DNA of 64,000 nucleotides, taken from Mangifera indica. Lineage: Eukaryota; Streptophyta; Magnoliopsida; Sapindales; Anacardiaceae. Below are positions 1-10,831 of this stretch, one piece after another. Position 1 is the stretch's first letter. Every line of letters begins with the position of its first letter. The notes under the pieces are model-generated. The model saw nothing but the letters and a program-made list of their open reading frames with translations, was not told the DNA's origin and did no database searches. The DNA is taken from NCBI RefSeq assembly GCF_011075055.1, contig NC_058156.1, positions 3,782,001 to 3,846,000 on the forward strand, given 5' to 3'. The position numbers and the translations under genes were made by a program.

Positions 1-845
1 CACTATATTAGCATGTTCAAAGAAGTTCTCCTGAAGTGTTGGGCACATATTAGTTGGATGTCCTCCCACTAAACAGATTCCGCAAACTTCACTACCTCTA
101 TTTTTCCTACAGCCATTTGACGTACAAGAGTAGTTAGATCATCAAGTCGTCTTTCAAGAGAAAATACATTTACCTTATTAACACACTGAGACGAATGGTC
201 TAATCTATTCCCAAATTGTTGTGAATTCGACGCCATATTTGTAATTAAATTTTGGGCTGCTTCAGGTGTTTTGTCAACCAATACTTCACCACTCGTTGCA
301 TCAATCATATTTCTCTCATTTGATAGAAGTCCTTCGTAGAAATATTGAATAAGCAACTGGTCACTAATTTGGTGATGTGGACAGCTTGCACAGAGTTTTT
401 TAAAATGCTCCCAATATTCGTATAAAGACTCTCCACTCTGCTGCCTAATGCTACAGATTTCTTTCCTTATGTTGGCTGCTCTTGATGTTGGAAAAAATTT
501 CTGCAGAAATAGTCTTTTCATCTCATGCCAAGTAGTGATACTTCTAACGGGTAGATAATACAACCAATCTTGCGTATCATCTTTCAAAGAAAATAGAAAA
601 GCCCTCATCTTGATTTGTTCTTCGGTTACTCCATTCGGTTTCATTCCAATGCACACCACATAAAATTCCTTTAAATGTTTATAAGGATCTTTACTTGCAG
701 AACCATGAAAAATAGGTAAAAGATGAATTAGTCTAGATTTTAATTCGAAGGTGGTATTAACATCTAAATTCGGAAAAGTAATGCAGTGTGGTTGTTGATT
801 TAAATTTGGAGCAGCAAGTTCTCTTAAAGTCTGATTTTCAGCCAT
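1..845 (-). pseudogene. Gypsy retrotransposon gag, frame-shifted before the zinc knuckle
   Basis: This is the capsid (gag) gene of a Ty3/Gypsy element, whose product packages element RNA into cytoplasmic particles. The frame from ATG 845 to TAG 69 gives 258 residues with a plain Retrotrans_gag domain, including blocks such as DPYKHLKEFYVVC, KDDTQDWLYYLP and WEHFKKLCASCPHHQISD. After a frame change near 90-100 the neighbouring frame encodes a perfect CCHC knuckle at 84-43 (CGICLVGGHPTNMC) and then runs off the left edge. The gag is therefore broken between capsid and nucleocapsid parts. The same frame stays open upstream to 962 with similar charged residues but no ATG, so the ancestral start may have been lost. 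The tRNA-Asp primer site upstream points to the Athila/Tat side of Gypsy; that lineage call is inference. Confidence 0.85.
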
Positions 846-995
846 GTTTTCCTCTATTTCGCAAGCAGATCTGTGTGCTTGCAGTCTCCTTTTTGCTTCT
901 TTTCTCAGCCCTTTTGCAGTTTTTTCAATTTCTGGATCAAACTGTAAACTATCTTGTTTCAAAGATCATGTAATGAACATACAAATTAAAAAATT

Positions 996-1012
996 CCCCG
1001 GCAACGACGCCA
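996..1012 (-). other. Primer binding site, tRNA-Asp type
   Basis: On the minus strand this reads TGGCGTCGTTGCCGGGG, complementary to the 3' end of plant tRNA-Asp with one mismatch. It lies between the gag gene and the 5' LTR, as expected for reverse-transcription priming of the Gypsy element. Use of tRNA-Asp is typical of plant Athila/Tat-type Gypsy elements. Confidence 0.8.
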
Positions 1013-1017
1013 AAATT

Positions 1018-2509
1018 TGGTACGTGCTGTCGTTGATACCCAAATTAATCCTAAATTCCTGCAATAAAAATGTAGTAAAGGAAAGTAAGGATCGTTCCCT
1101 CGAAGAGCTTTGATTAGTATGTCGTCACAAATAAATCGAAATAAAGAAATAAAATAGGGGTTTTGAAGTGAATGCAAATTATAATGAAAAACAATAAATA
1201 AAAATTCAGTAAAATAATCTAAAATGAGTAAATCAATTTAACAAACCTTGGTCTTCGGTCACATCCACCATTGGAACTACGATTGATCATCGAAACAAAA
1301 TATCAAATTAATCATTCAAATATTCGTTGTGTTATTAAATTTACCTGTCATTCCTTACGATTAGTTAACCAAAAACATGTATTCCAATTAACCCTTATTG
1401 CTCAATAATTCGGATACAATCTCGAATTTAATTAAACAATAGCATTACGAATTAGAAAGACTAACGAAGCAAGACAACACAAACATACGATGTTGCATTT
1501 AATCTAGTTGATTATTTTCCTAGGATTTATAGTTTCTGACGCAGCAAACGATAAACCTAGTTGTCATTTTGATTAGATGGATTGAACAATTACGGATTCA
1601 GCACCTAAACTAACCGTAGATTATATTAATTGATAAACTAATCGCGCGCCTTAGAAATCAACCAACACAATCATAAACAAATAATTCAGAAAGATAATCA
1701 ATACTCGAATAAATAAAAAGATGCATTAAAGAACAGAATAAATCTGACAATCATTGTAGTTCCATGGTTTCAGATCCCTTCAATCACTGTAAACCATATT
1801 TTGCTCTCTAATTCTCTAATTACAATGGTGAATTAATTCTCAAATAAAAATAAGAGTATATATATTATCTTCCTACTAAAAATCTGGAAATTGAAAGTCA
1901 ATCTTAATCTCCTAATCCAATCAAGCAAAGTGATACATATCTTCCCAAAAAGAAAGGAAAAGATATCTATCTTTAATGTATATCCTTTCTCCAAAAATAT
2001 CCTTCCTTATCTAGCTCAATTAATCCTCTTTTCCAGCTGGTAATTATCTCTTTCCTAGGAAGCAAATCTTAATATTTTATGGACTCTTGCAGTGATCTGG
2101 GTGTTCAGATCTATTTTCTGAATTCTGCTTTCATCTTTCACGTGCCCACGCCTAGTCAGTATCACGAAATTTCCAAGTTTATAGGTCTGCTCCGATTTTT
2201 CATCTTTTTGGCCCATCTTACTCCAAAATTACTCAAAACTTCCTAAATGCAAAAAGATAAGTAATTCCATTAGATTTAATTAAATTTCCACACAACATAA
2301 GGGAATTAGAAATCAAAATAATAACAATTAAAGGCATTATCAGTAGTTGTAATAGTTTAAGTTGCATTAGTTAATACAACCTTGGCATAAATCAAACTCC
2401 CTAGCTAATCTGGATTATGAAACAAATTACTAATTAGTTCCCAATCCTTGTGGTATCGATATTTATTATATTATTTGATGACCTGTGCACTTGTAAGTGA
2501 GACATAACA
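1018..2509 (-). repeat. Probable 5' LTR of the Gypsy element
   Basis: The segment adjoins the primer site. Read on the minus strand it begins TGTTATGTCTC and ends CAGCACGTACCA, giving the usual TG...CA termini and a length of about 1.5 kb. The start contains the phrase CAAGTGCACAGGTCATCAA, which resembles a motif common near the LTR start of plant Gypsy elements. No long open frame lies inside. The outer boundary is inferred, since the partner LTR lies outside the window and cannot be compared. Confidence 0.5.
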
Positions 2510-2559
2510 AATTTAATCCTTTAACCATAGAATTTTAGAAGTTCCCAAATAATAGGCTT

Positions 2560-3120
2560 CAAATCCTCAGTTCATGGTTGAAAATACTACTAATGACTAC
2601 TTAACACTTTTTTAGGATATGACCTTTTCAGTGAGTATAATAGTATATCCAAAATGGATTTCAAATCATCTCTACGACCACAAAAACTTGATCTTTTTGA
2701 AGCATCTCATAACCTTTAAGTTACAATAAAATAATCAAAACTTGGATTTGAGAGGTATTAATTGAGAACAGAAAATGCAAAAGTTATATCAAGCTCATGC
2801 ATACTTATGCATTTATCAAGCTTCCAATAACACCATTGTAAAAGATATTTCACATGGATTCCCTTTCAACCTCATTTGTAGACCTTTAGACAATATTTGG
2901 TGTTAAACTTATCTCCTTTCATAACAAACATATCATTGTCTTGCGATTTTGCATGTTGAACCTTTTAAGCATACATTTCTTGTATACATTTTGAGATGAG
3001 TCAAAAGTTCATGAGTCCTATCATAATAAATCTCAATACTAAGAACAAATGATGCAGTTATAAGATCTTTGACATCATAAATCTTAGAGATAACTACACA
3101 TAAAGATAAATTTTCTCCCA
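2560..3120 (-). pseudogene. Copia reverse transcriptase/RNase H fragment
   Basis: Broken minus-strand frames keep recognisable Copia pol blocks: KRFNMQN and KGDKFNTK from the end of reverse transcriptase, then DITFAFSVLN and YLSNP from the RT-RNase H connection, then a worn RNase H start. Stops and frame changes interrupt every block. No LTR or gag belonging to it was recognised nearby. It may be an old relic cut by the Gypsy element on its left. Confidence 0.6.
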
Positions 3121-3655
3121 CTGATCTTTATATACTTATATCAGTCCAATTTGTCTCATATGAAGTTATGTGTAATTGAAACTTTATTAAAATTGAGACA
3201 CCACTATCATGAAGTCTATTTCAGTTATGGATAGACTTATATAGATTGCATGCCACATTGCACCATATAAACATCCTTATTAAGAATTTTATAGTGAAAA
3301 TTAGTTTTCACATCCTCTTGGTGAAACTCTAGTCTAAATAAGCTACCAATGATATTAGTTTATTACATGAGATCTCATATTTTATTATTAGTTATTAATT
3401 TTAACTTTTCTCACATGACTATAAATACTAGTCAAATTGATAATTCATGAAGTCTTCAAAAGAGTTGAGTTCAATAGTCTGACTAATAACATAATCTCCC
3501 ATACTAAGATACATATAATAATATTTAATGATAACAAATCATTTTTTTATAGTAGATTTTCTCAATAGAGTTTCCACAACCACGTCAATTATATTTGACA
3601 TATCTACTATGAGATTAACCATAATTTCTTTAATGAGAACATTCTTTAAAGTAAT
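3121..3655. other. Unassigned AT-rich sequence
   Basis: No coding frame, RNA gene or clear terminal repeat is visible. A purine-tract-like AGTGGGAG on the minus strand at about 3116-3123 could mark the edge of a lost LTR, but nothing confirms it. Confidence 0.3.
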
Positions 3656-5740
3656 TGTAATACCTTTTTCCAAATACACACCTCTATTTGGAATATGACC
3701 CGAATAGATGTGTATGACTAGACTACTTAATTTAATCTAACATCATTTATTACATGATCATAAATACTCAAGCACACAAAAGGGTGCGATAAGAATAAAT
3801 ACTAAATGACCTCATTTATTGAATTTCATAAACAAACTATTTGAAATCAATGTACATAATAACTCATAAAATGAACTAAAATAGCAAAATACATAAATGG
3901 AATAAAATTTATAAAAAAAAAATTGGCCTCACACAGTTACTCGTTGGATTACTAGTTCCCCCATGTGTCTTGCTACTTACCTTTACATATAAAACAAAAA
4001 AAGGGAATGTGTGAGTGAAAACACTCAGTAAGTTGATGACCTCTTGGTACCATGAAAATACATATAAATTGGTAAACTTGACGTTCTATTTGTGAATTTG
4101 CATGTTGTCATAACTCGACACTTAACATAGGCCATCTACCAAGGTTACTAAGGCCTAAGCTGAAGTCGACATATCTAATGCCCTCATGAAAGCATAAGAC
4201 ACCTTGCATCTCATTATCTATTGTATCTTACACAACTGTCATACAACCTATTAAGCTAGCTAACTAGGAGACCCTGGTCACATGGGGAAAAATCTAGTAG
4301 CAGTCCCTTCTCTTGTCACATAAGTTAATTAGAATTGTTGTCAAAACCATCTTGGGATAGCTCCTATCGTGGGTAAATATGTGATGCATCTCGCTAACCA
4401 TGCGAGAAAATATTTGAGAAGCCATAATCCCTTACGATGCATACTTGAACGGAATTGAGTGGTTATGTGTCTTGATGCCAAATGCATGATGCATCTCATG
4501 GATATCTAACCCTATTGCTTTCATATGTCTTATCACTTTTGCATATTACTAGTGGTTATCTAGATATGAACCACATTTCTTAACTTTTCTAATTTTTTTA
4601 CTCGAATCTAACTCAATCAGGTCTCGTGTCGTCTTTTACGTAGTTGGACATTCTTTTTAGTTTTATTTGGCTTGTCTTACTAAAGTCTCTTATTAATTCT
4701 TTTTTTTCCTTCTTCCTCTTCATTATGCTTGAACTAGGGGTAATATAATCTTTTAATTGACTACACGAGTGTGTGCTTAAGGTGCACCCTTGTGTGCCTT
4801 TTTTTAAATGTGGTGTCCACTTTTTGAAAGTCACACATAGGCATGTGTCCTATATCACACAACAGTGTATGATTTTCCTCAAAAAGAACGTGTAAAAATT
4901 ATGGAATTACTTAATTTAAATTAACAACACATGGGCATGTATGAAGCCATACATGGTCGTGTATCATAATCTGGAGATCGCAATGTCTATTATTTCTACA
5001 TTTTCTAGTTAATATTTCTGGCATCGAACAAATGTACAAGTATACAACATATTTCTAAGTACCCTATATCAATTTTTCGCATCCAAAAGTACCTAAACAC
5101 AATCAAACATTAACAAATAATCATCAACATCCATATTAGCATAATATATATGTGTATATAGGTGAGTTCATCAATTTACACGATTCCTAAACGATATCAA
5201 TAATATCTCAGCACATATAATCATCAAAATCACCAATATAACAACACTACTATATGGAAATGTCATACTTTATGATCAGAATTCATAAAACTATCAACAA
5301 TCATGTCAACTTAACCAAAAGGTGTCTACTTACTTGTCTTTCCATGCACAAGCAATTCTTCACATGGATACAATGATTTTTAGTGATCCATGACTCTATC
5401 TTGATGACTCAAAACTTTCCTCACTTTTCTCTTGTTTAGATGTGATTGGGGTGAGAAAATAATAAAAGGATTAGGTTAAACACGTTTTTATTTTTGCCTA
5501 CTAAACATGACACACAGGCATGCATGGACTTTATACAGGTGTGTCATGTCATACCATTAAAGAATCCTCTTATTTTTGTTGTGATTATGATCTTATCTGA
5601 TAAATTCAAATTTGCTAACAATATATGATTGTGTATAAGTCTATACACGAGCATGTATCGCTTTAGAAAACATTAATTAACTAAATTTTAAAACAAGAAA
5701 AAAGACTAAAATGTTTTTGGGCTTACATGCGGGTATTACA
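3656..5740 (-). repeat. 3' LTR of a chromovirus-type Gypsy element
   Basis: The ends are perfect short inverted repeats, TGTAATACC at 3656 and GGTATTACA at 5740, the style seen in long LTRs of Tekay/Del chromoviruses. A purine tract and the pol C-terminus lie directly outside the 5740 end, which fixes this as the 3' LTR of a minus-strand element. The 2085-bp length is close to that of the related solo LTR at 34344-36592. Both share a phrase of the form tacct...aaaac...ctcagtaag near one end. No open frames of note lie inside. Confidence 0.7.
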
Positions 5741-5755
5741 ATCGTCCCCCCATAT
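5741..5755 (-). other. Polypurine tract of the chromovirus
   Basis: On the minus strand this reads ATATGGGGGGACGAT, directly before the TGTAATACCC start of the 3' LTR. This is the expected primer for plus-strand DNA synthesis. Confidence 0.65.
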
Positions 5756-5775
5756 ATGAATTTTGTCCTCACAAT

Positions 5776-6035
5776 TCACTTAAAGAGCTATGGAAATTGT
5801 TGCCTCATGTCTTGCTTGACCTTTCATGTGACATCCTTAACTCGATGATTCATCCATAAAACCTGACTAAGTGAACGTGTTTACATCTGAGCTCTTTAAC
5901 TTGCCTATCTAGGATCTAAATTAGGTGCTTCTTATACATCAAATTATCCTTGAGTTCAATATCTTTAACTATAAGTACATGGGCTGGGTTACTAATATAC
6001 TTGACCATGCAATCAACAAGCTAAAACAAGAAGTT
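5776..6035 (-). pseudogene. Chromovirus pol C-terminus (integrase tail/chromodomain region)
   Basis: Minus-strand frames give HVLIVKDIELKDNLMY, LDRQVKELRC, then after a frame change VLWMNHRVKDVTWKVKQDM and FPxLFK ending in TGA at 5776. These match the conserved C-terminal segment of Tekay/Del-type Gypsy polyproteins, where a chromodomain directs integration. A TAG and at least one frame shift break it. The rest of pol is missing; at about 6040 the sequence becomes a Copia leader, so the element was truncated there. Confidence 0.7.
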
Positions 6036-6049
6036 TTCATATTGTTTGG

Positions 6050-7719
6050 CTTGTCAAGAATTAGAAGTTTTTCAATTTTTTGTCACTAGAAAAAAATCTA
6101 GAAAACTGGTTCTGAAGAAACCCCCCTACATGGCTTAGTTGTAGCCGTGCATGGTAATACTGAGTGGATAATTCTATGCACCATCAGTGGTGTAAGACTA
6201 GACCAATTTTTGGTCTAACAGTGACTTTTTCTTAGTGCTTGGCACCATATGTGTACATTAGTCATGACAGGACAAAATTTGGTCCAACCATGCCTTTTTC
6301 TTCATGTTTGACACCATATGTAGACATTGGTCATGGTTGGACAAAATTTGGTCCAACCATGCCTCTTTCATGGTGCTTGGCACCGTGTGCTATGTACGAT
6401 TGGACATAATTTTGGTTAATTTGTGATGTTTTGTTTGGTGCTCTATCTTGGTTGTATTTCAGTCGTGCTAAAGTTGAGACTCTAGACGTGTAACAATCTA
6501 GAATTTGTGGTGAATTCCATATGCACGGTTAGACTTTACACCTGCATGCCTGATAAAGCTAAAAATTCTAGTTTAGTCTTGCTTGATTGAATTTAAACTG
6601 AATTGAGTTTTTCTTGAGCTTTGGAGTTGAAAACTTTTGTAAAACTTCAAGGACCAAAATATAATTTGACACTTGGAATAAAAATAATCGTTTTTTTAAT
6701 TGTTATGTATATATATGGATGTATGTATACGTGGTGCCCAGTACCTAACCAAAGAACCTTATAGATGTTTTATATTTTATTTTATTTTTCATTTTTAGGT
6801 TGTAATTTTTAAATAAGGCTTGAGTGCCTTACCTTTATCCATTTTCTTCTTTTAGAATAGGTTGTTTTATTTTCTTAGAATTTTGTAACTAAGAAGCAAA
6901 GACATATAATAATTGCAAACTGGAGACGAAATGACAAGTGTGAAGACTTAAAGATGAAGATTCACTTAGGTTGACCAGTTAAACTCCTCTTGGCTTGAGG
7001 GGCATAACGTTAGTTATGGTTGTTTACTTACAGATTTTTATTTTATGTTATAGAATGTATGTGTAGGTTTTATTTTACAAATATCACTTAACATGAAGTT
7101 TAAAATCAAATGAGACTAATTAATAAAACTCTCAATTTAAATATTAAGTTTAAGATTTAATTGGTGTCTTCTAATATAATGGCTTGATTAAGCCCTTGTT
7201 CGTTGGAAACTTATTTGCCAAAACGAATGGTACACTTCTACTAAGTGAAAAATTATGAGTCATTTATATTGGGTCTGACTCAACTAATGTACTTTCGTTG
7301 TTTATTAAAGTGAAGGTCAAATACATTAGAGGAATTAGCAGGAAATGCATTTGTCACTGCAAGGAGATATGTATTATCCACCCTATTGATATCGAGAGTC
7401 ATATTTGAGGTCGCGTAATTTGTTGGAGTAACACTTAGCTTAAGATTGTGAGCTTTTGATGATTTACTTGAAATTTACTTATTTGATTAATTAAAACTTA
7501 TTCTTCAAAACGAAAGGGAGAATTAATGCAATGAGGTTTCGATCCACTAAGACGTTCACCAAAACTTCTTGAGCATAACAATAAAGGTTGTTGGCTTGAG
7601 GAAAATACTGAAAGTATTTTAATTATTCAATCCGTAATTAAAATGAATATTAATAATTAAATAAAATTTCTAATCCTTTTATTTATTAAATGTAGATCGC
7701 AAAATTGTCATGTCAAACC
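6050..7719 (+). repeat. A-type Copia leader, plus orientation
   Basis: This stretch matches, in reverse complement, the leader at about 19540-20900. Shared landmarks include the TTTGGTCCAACCATG repeats, the 'gatgaagattcacttaggttgacc' region, the 'gaggtcgcg' region and the AT-rich run just before gag. At 7680-7719 it reaches the point where gag should begin, but gag is deleted and pol follows at once. It is therefore the 5' leader of the plus-strand Copia remnant downstream. The upstream limit is where chromovirus sequence stops. Confidence 0.6.
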
Positions 7720-7721
7720 CA

Positions 7722-8919
7722 ACGTAATGTCAACTTTGGAGACAACTCCAAAGGAAAGAGAATTGGCATTGACACCATAGGGAACTTTTCATTCTCCATT
7801 AAATGATGTTTTGCTAGTCAAAGGTCTTAAACATAATTTACTTAATATAAGTCAATTGTGTGATAATAGCTTCATGATTAGTTTTTATTCTTTATGCTGT
7901 GAAATTTTTTATGCTAGCAAAAATAAAATTGCATTTATTGGTCATAAGCATTTAAATGTGTATATTATAGTTTACATGACATTACATCTTAGAGACCTAT
8001 GTCTCATGTCAACCAAGGAGAAAGACATGTGGCTATAACATAAAAAATTAGGACATGCAAGTATTGATGTTCTTAAAAAACTTTAAAAAAGAAACTTAGT
8101 AAAAAGTTTGCCAAAATTAGTTTTAGAAAATGATCATATGTGTGATGCTTTCATGAAAGGCAAATAAATAAGAATTTGCTTTGAATCTAAAAATTGTGTT
8201 TCAACCTCAAGGCCTTTTTAACTTTTACATATGAATTTGTATAGACTATCTAGAACTATAAGTCTAGATGGAAAACATTATTGTTTTGTAATTGTTGATG
8301 ATTTTTCAAGATTTATTTAGGTCTTGCTTTTTTCAAATAAAAGTGATGCATTTCATACATTTGTTCCATTTGTTAGGAAATTGAAAAACCAAGTAGGTTA
8401 TGTAATTTGGATTTTGAATTGTTTTATAATGAACATGACATTGAACAAAACTTTTTGGCACCTAATACCCCTCAACAAAATGATGTTATTAAGAGAAAAA
8501 ATAAGACACTTGTAGAAACAGCTAAGACCATGTTGTGTGAAAATGATTTGCTTAAATATTTTGAAGGTGAAGCCATTAATACGTCATGTTACATCATAAA
8601 TAGGGTTATGATTAGTCTAATCCTCAAGAAAACTTCTTATGAGTTATTTAAAGGGAAAATATCGAATATTACATATTTTCATCCCTTTAGGTGCAAATGT
8701 CTTATGTTAAAAAATGGTAAAGATAACTTAAGAAAATTCGATGTCAAGTTGGAGAAAGCAATTTTCCTAAGTTACTCTTCCTCATCCAAAACATATAGAG
8801 TCTTCAACAAGAAAATTCTTTTATTTAAAGAATTTATTCATGTGGTATTTAATGAATCTCCCAAGTGTGTAAAAAATAAAAATGAAGATGAAGTCATTAA
8901 GCTCATAGAGGATCTATAA
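7722..8919 (+). pseudogene. Copia (S-type) protease end and integrase, gag-deleted
   Basis: The order is the end of the protease/pre-integrase block (NVNFGDNSKGK, then LVKGLKHNLLNISQLC at 7811), a worn HHCC region with LGHASIDVL near 8050, and the integrase core (FVIVDDFSRFI near 8285; DFELFYNEHDIEQNFLAPN near 8407; KTLVETAKTML near 8500). The integrase C-terminal region is open to 8919 (170 residues from 8407). Several stops break the front half. The NFGDNSKGK and NEH..QNFLAPNTPQQN wording matches the SIRE side of Copia. Reverse transcriptase and RNase H are absent. The element thus lost both gag and RT. Confidence 0.8.
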
Positions 8920-9256
8920 ATCAAGGACTCATTTTAACCAAAATGAGAGAAAGAAAATCATCAAATGGAGGTTGAAGATAAAAAGGATGAACTCATGCAA
9001 CCTCAAGAACCATAAAAAGAAATCCTATATCCAAGGGTTAAGGGTCAAGTGAAAGAAGGATGGATTATTGTTTGAAACTGTTATTTGATTGGTAACAAAA
9101 AGAGAGAAATAAGTAAAAGAATATAAAGGAAAGTCTATCAAATTTTTTTACTATTAAAATGAAGGGGAGTAAGTGTGATGCAAAATTAAATTTCTCACTT
9201 TGTATTGTATTTTTTTTCTAAAGTCAGTTTTTGTCATCAATAAAAAAATGGGAGAT
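8920..9256 (+). other. 3' untranslated part of the S-type Copia remnant
   Basis: No coding frame is visible. The stretch ends with a 'ttttgtcatcaataaaaaaatgggagatta' type run, a purine tract before the LTR as in SIRE-type Copia elements. Confidence 0.5.
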
Positions 9257-10552
9257 TATTGGACCTAAATGTTTGAATGGTGATAAAAACGTAAGTTTAA
9301 TATGCTAACATGTCCAAGGAATGCACGAAAGCATTACAAAATTGACAAAGCCTGAAATTTGCAAGGCAATTCTGTAGCAAAGAAATTGAAATTATGCCTT
9401 TCCCATGTGTAAGTCATGTTTTAACCATATAACATTCTGGAAAATTTATTTTAGATATGTGTTGAGTTGTCCAGCTATGAAATTTGAAACATCCCAGTCA
9501 TGGCCTCCTAGAAAACTCTGAGTTATGCCATGTGTGAATCGTTCTAATCGTGATGATTTGCCTTCCAACTATTGCCATTTGTCTAGACGTGAGAAACAAA
9601 AGTATCCTAGTTATGACACACTTTAAGTGTCTAGTCATGACACATTAAAGGCTTCCAACTCATGCCACATGTCTAGAAAAATGTCCTAGCAGTGACACAT
9701 AAAAAGTTTCCAGCCATGAGACATTAAATCTTCTTAACTCATGCCACGTGTCCTAGCCATACCATCTATTTAATGTGTCGGTCATGTAGCGACCACGTGT
9801 CTCAATAGTGCTATTTGTTAAACGTCCCAACTAGACATGTCATATGTAACACCATCCCAGCTATGCATCTTTTTTTATTTTTTGTAAAAATTCAAGTTGT
9901 ACTCATACCATGCATAAATCATGTTTGTCCCACTCAACTTTTATAATTTTTTCATAACACAAAAAGACAAATATGTTGCCTATGATAAAGATCTATTGTT
10001 TGTGTTGAATGTATTTAAAGTTATTCATTAAAAGAAAAACCAGATAGACTCTACTTTTCTGTAACATTCACCGAGCTTTCACTCTATTCATTAGTATTCC
10101 AAATGTACTTATCTTGTATTTACAACCTTATAGAGACATTCAATACTTTTATCTCTTTGTAATCAAACCTTTTAGGTACAATCCCATATCAACTAGTGTG
10201 GTGGGTGCAATCCCAAATATACTATATGTAAAAAAGATTTTTAAGAGATAGTAAAACTCCAAGGTGATCTGTTTGGAGAAGTAGACATAGAATACTTGCA
10301 AGAAAAAGCTCTGAACTATTCTAAACTAAGCATTTCTAAAACTCAACTCTTTAATTCTTATCTAGTGCTTGTTAATTAATTGTTTAAATTATTTTTGCAT
10401 TGATTATCCTTACTTACTTTCTGTTAAATATTGCTTTGATATTTTATGTTGCTATAAATTTGGTTGCTCAAAAAGAATTTATTTGATTTTTTTTTAAGAA
10501 CCTATTCACCCTCCTTCCTTCCCCTTCCCCTCCCCTCTTAAGGTTCATATCA
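9257..10552 (+). repeat. 3' LTR of the S-type Copia remnant
   Basis: It starts just after the purine tract ATGGGAGATT, with a TATTGGACC start that looks like a worn TGTTGG. It ends after the C-rich phrase CCTATTCACCCTCC and ATATCA. The 'cctattcaccc' stretch near the 3' end is a hallmark of SIRE-type LTRs. Length is about 1.3 kb. It abuts an A-type LTR fragment of opposite orientation. Confidence 0.6.
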
Positions 10553-10555
10553 GTT

Positions 10556-10831
10556 CATTTTAACTATTACAAAAGGGTTTTTCAATCTTGTTCATTGCAA
10601 TGTTAGGATTACAAGCATTTTTAGAATGGCTATTAAAGTGTATAAGGGTTCCCACGATCACTCATCTGCTTCTCTCATCACAGTTCTATCATTCTAAAGT
10701 CATTTTATTTGTACAATCATATAAATAGATAACATATGAATTAAATAACAATAAATATTTTATTAATTATTAATATAAAATTACATTCACAAATGTCAAA
10801 TTCAATTGACTCTAGGGCACCTATCCTAAAA
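10556..10831 (-). repeat. A-type Copia LTR, first ~275 bp, 3' LTR of copy A1
   Basis: In reverse complement it carries the A-LTR start (a worn TGTTAGGATAGGTGCC, then AGAGTCAATTGAATTTGACA), directly after pol and an AAGTGGAAGATT purine tract. It aligns with LTRs at 21270-22946 and 23088-24788. It is cut off by the S-type LTR at 10552, so only the start survives. Confidence 0.75.
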
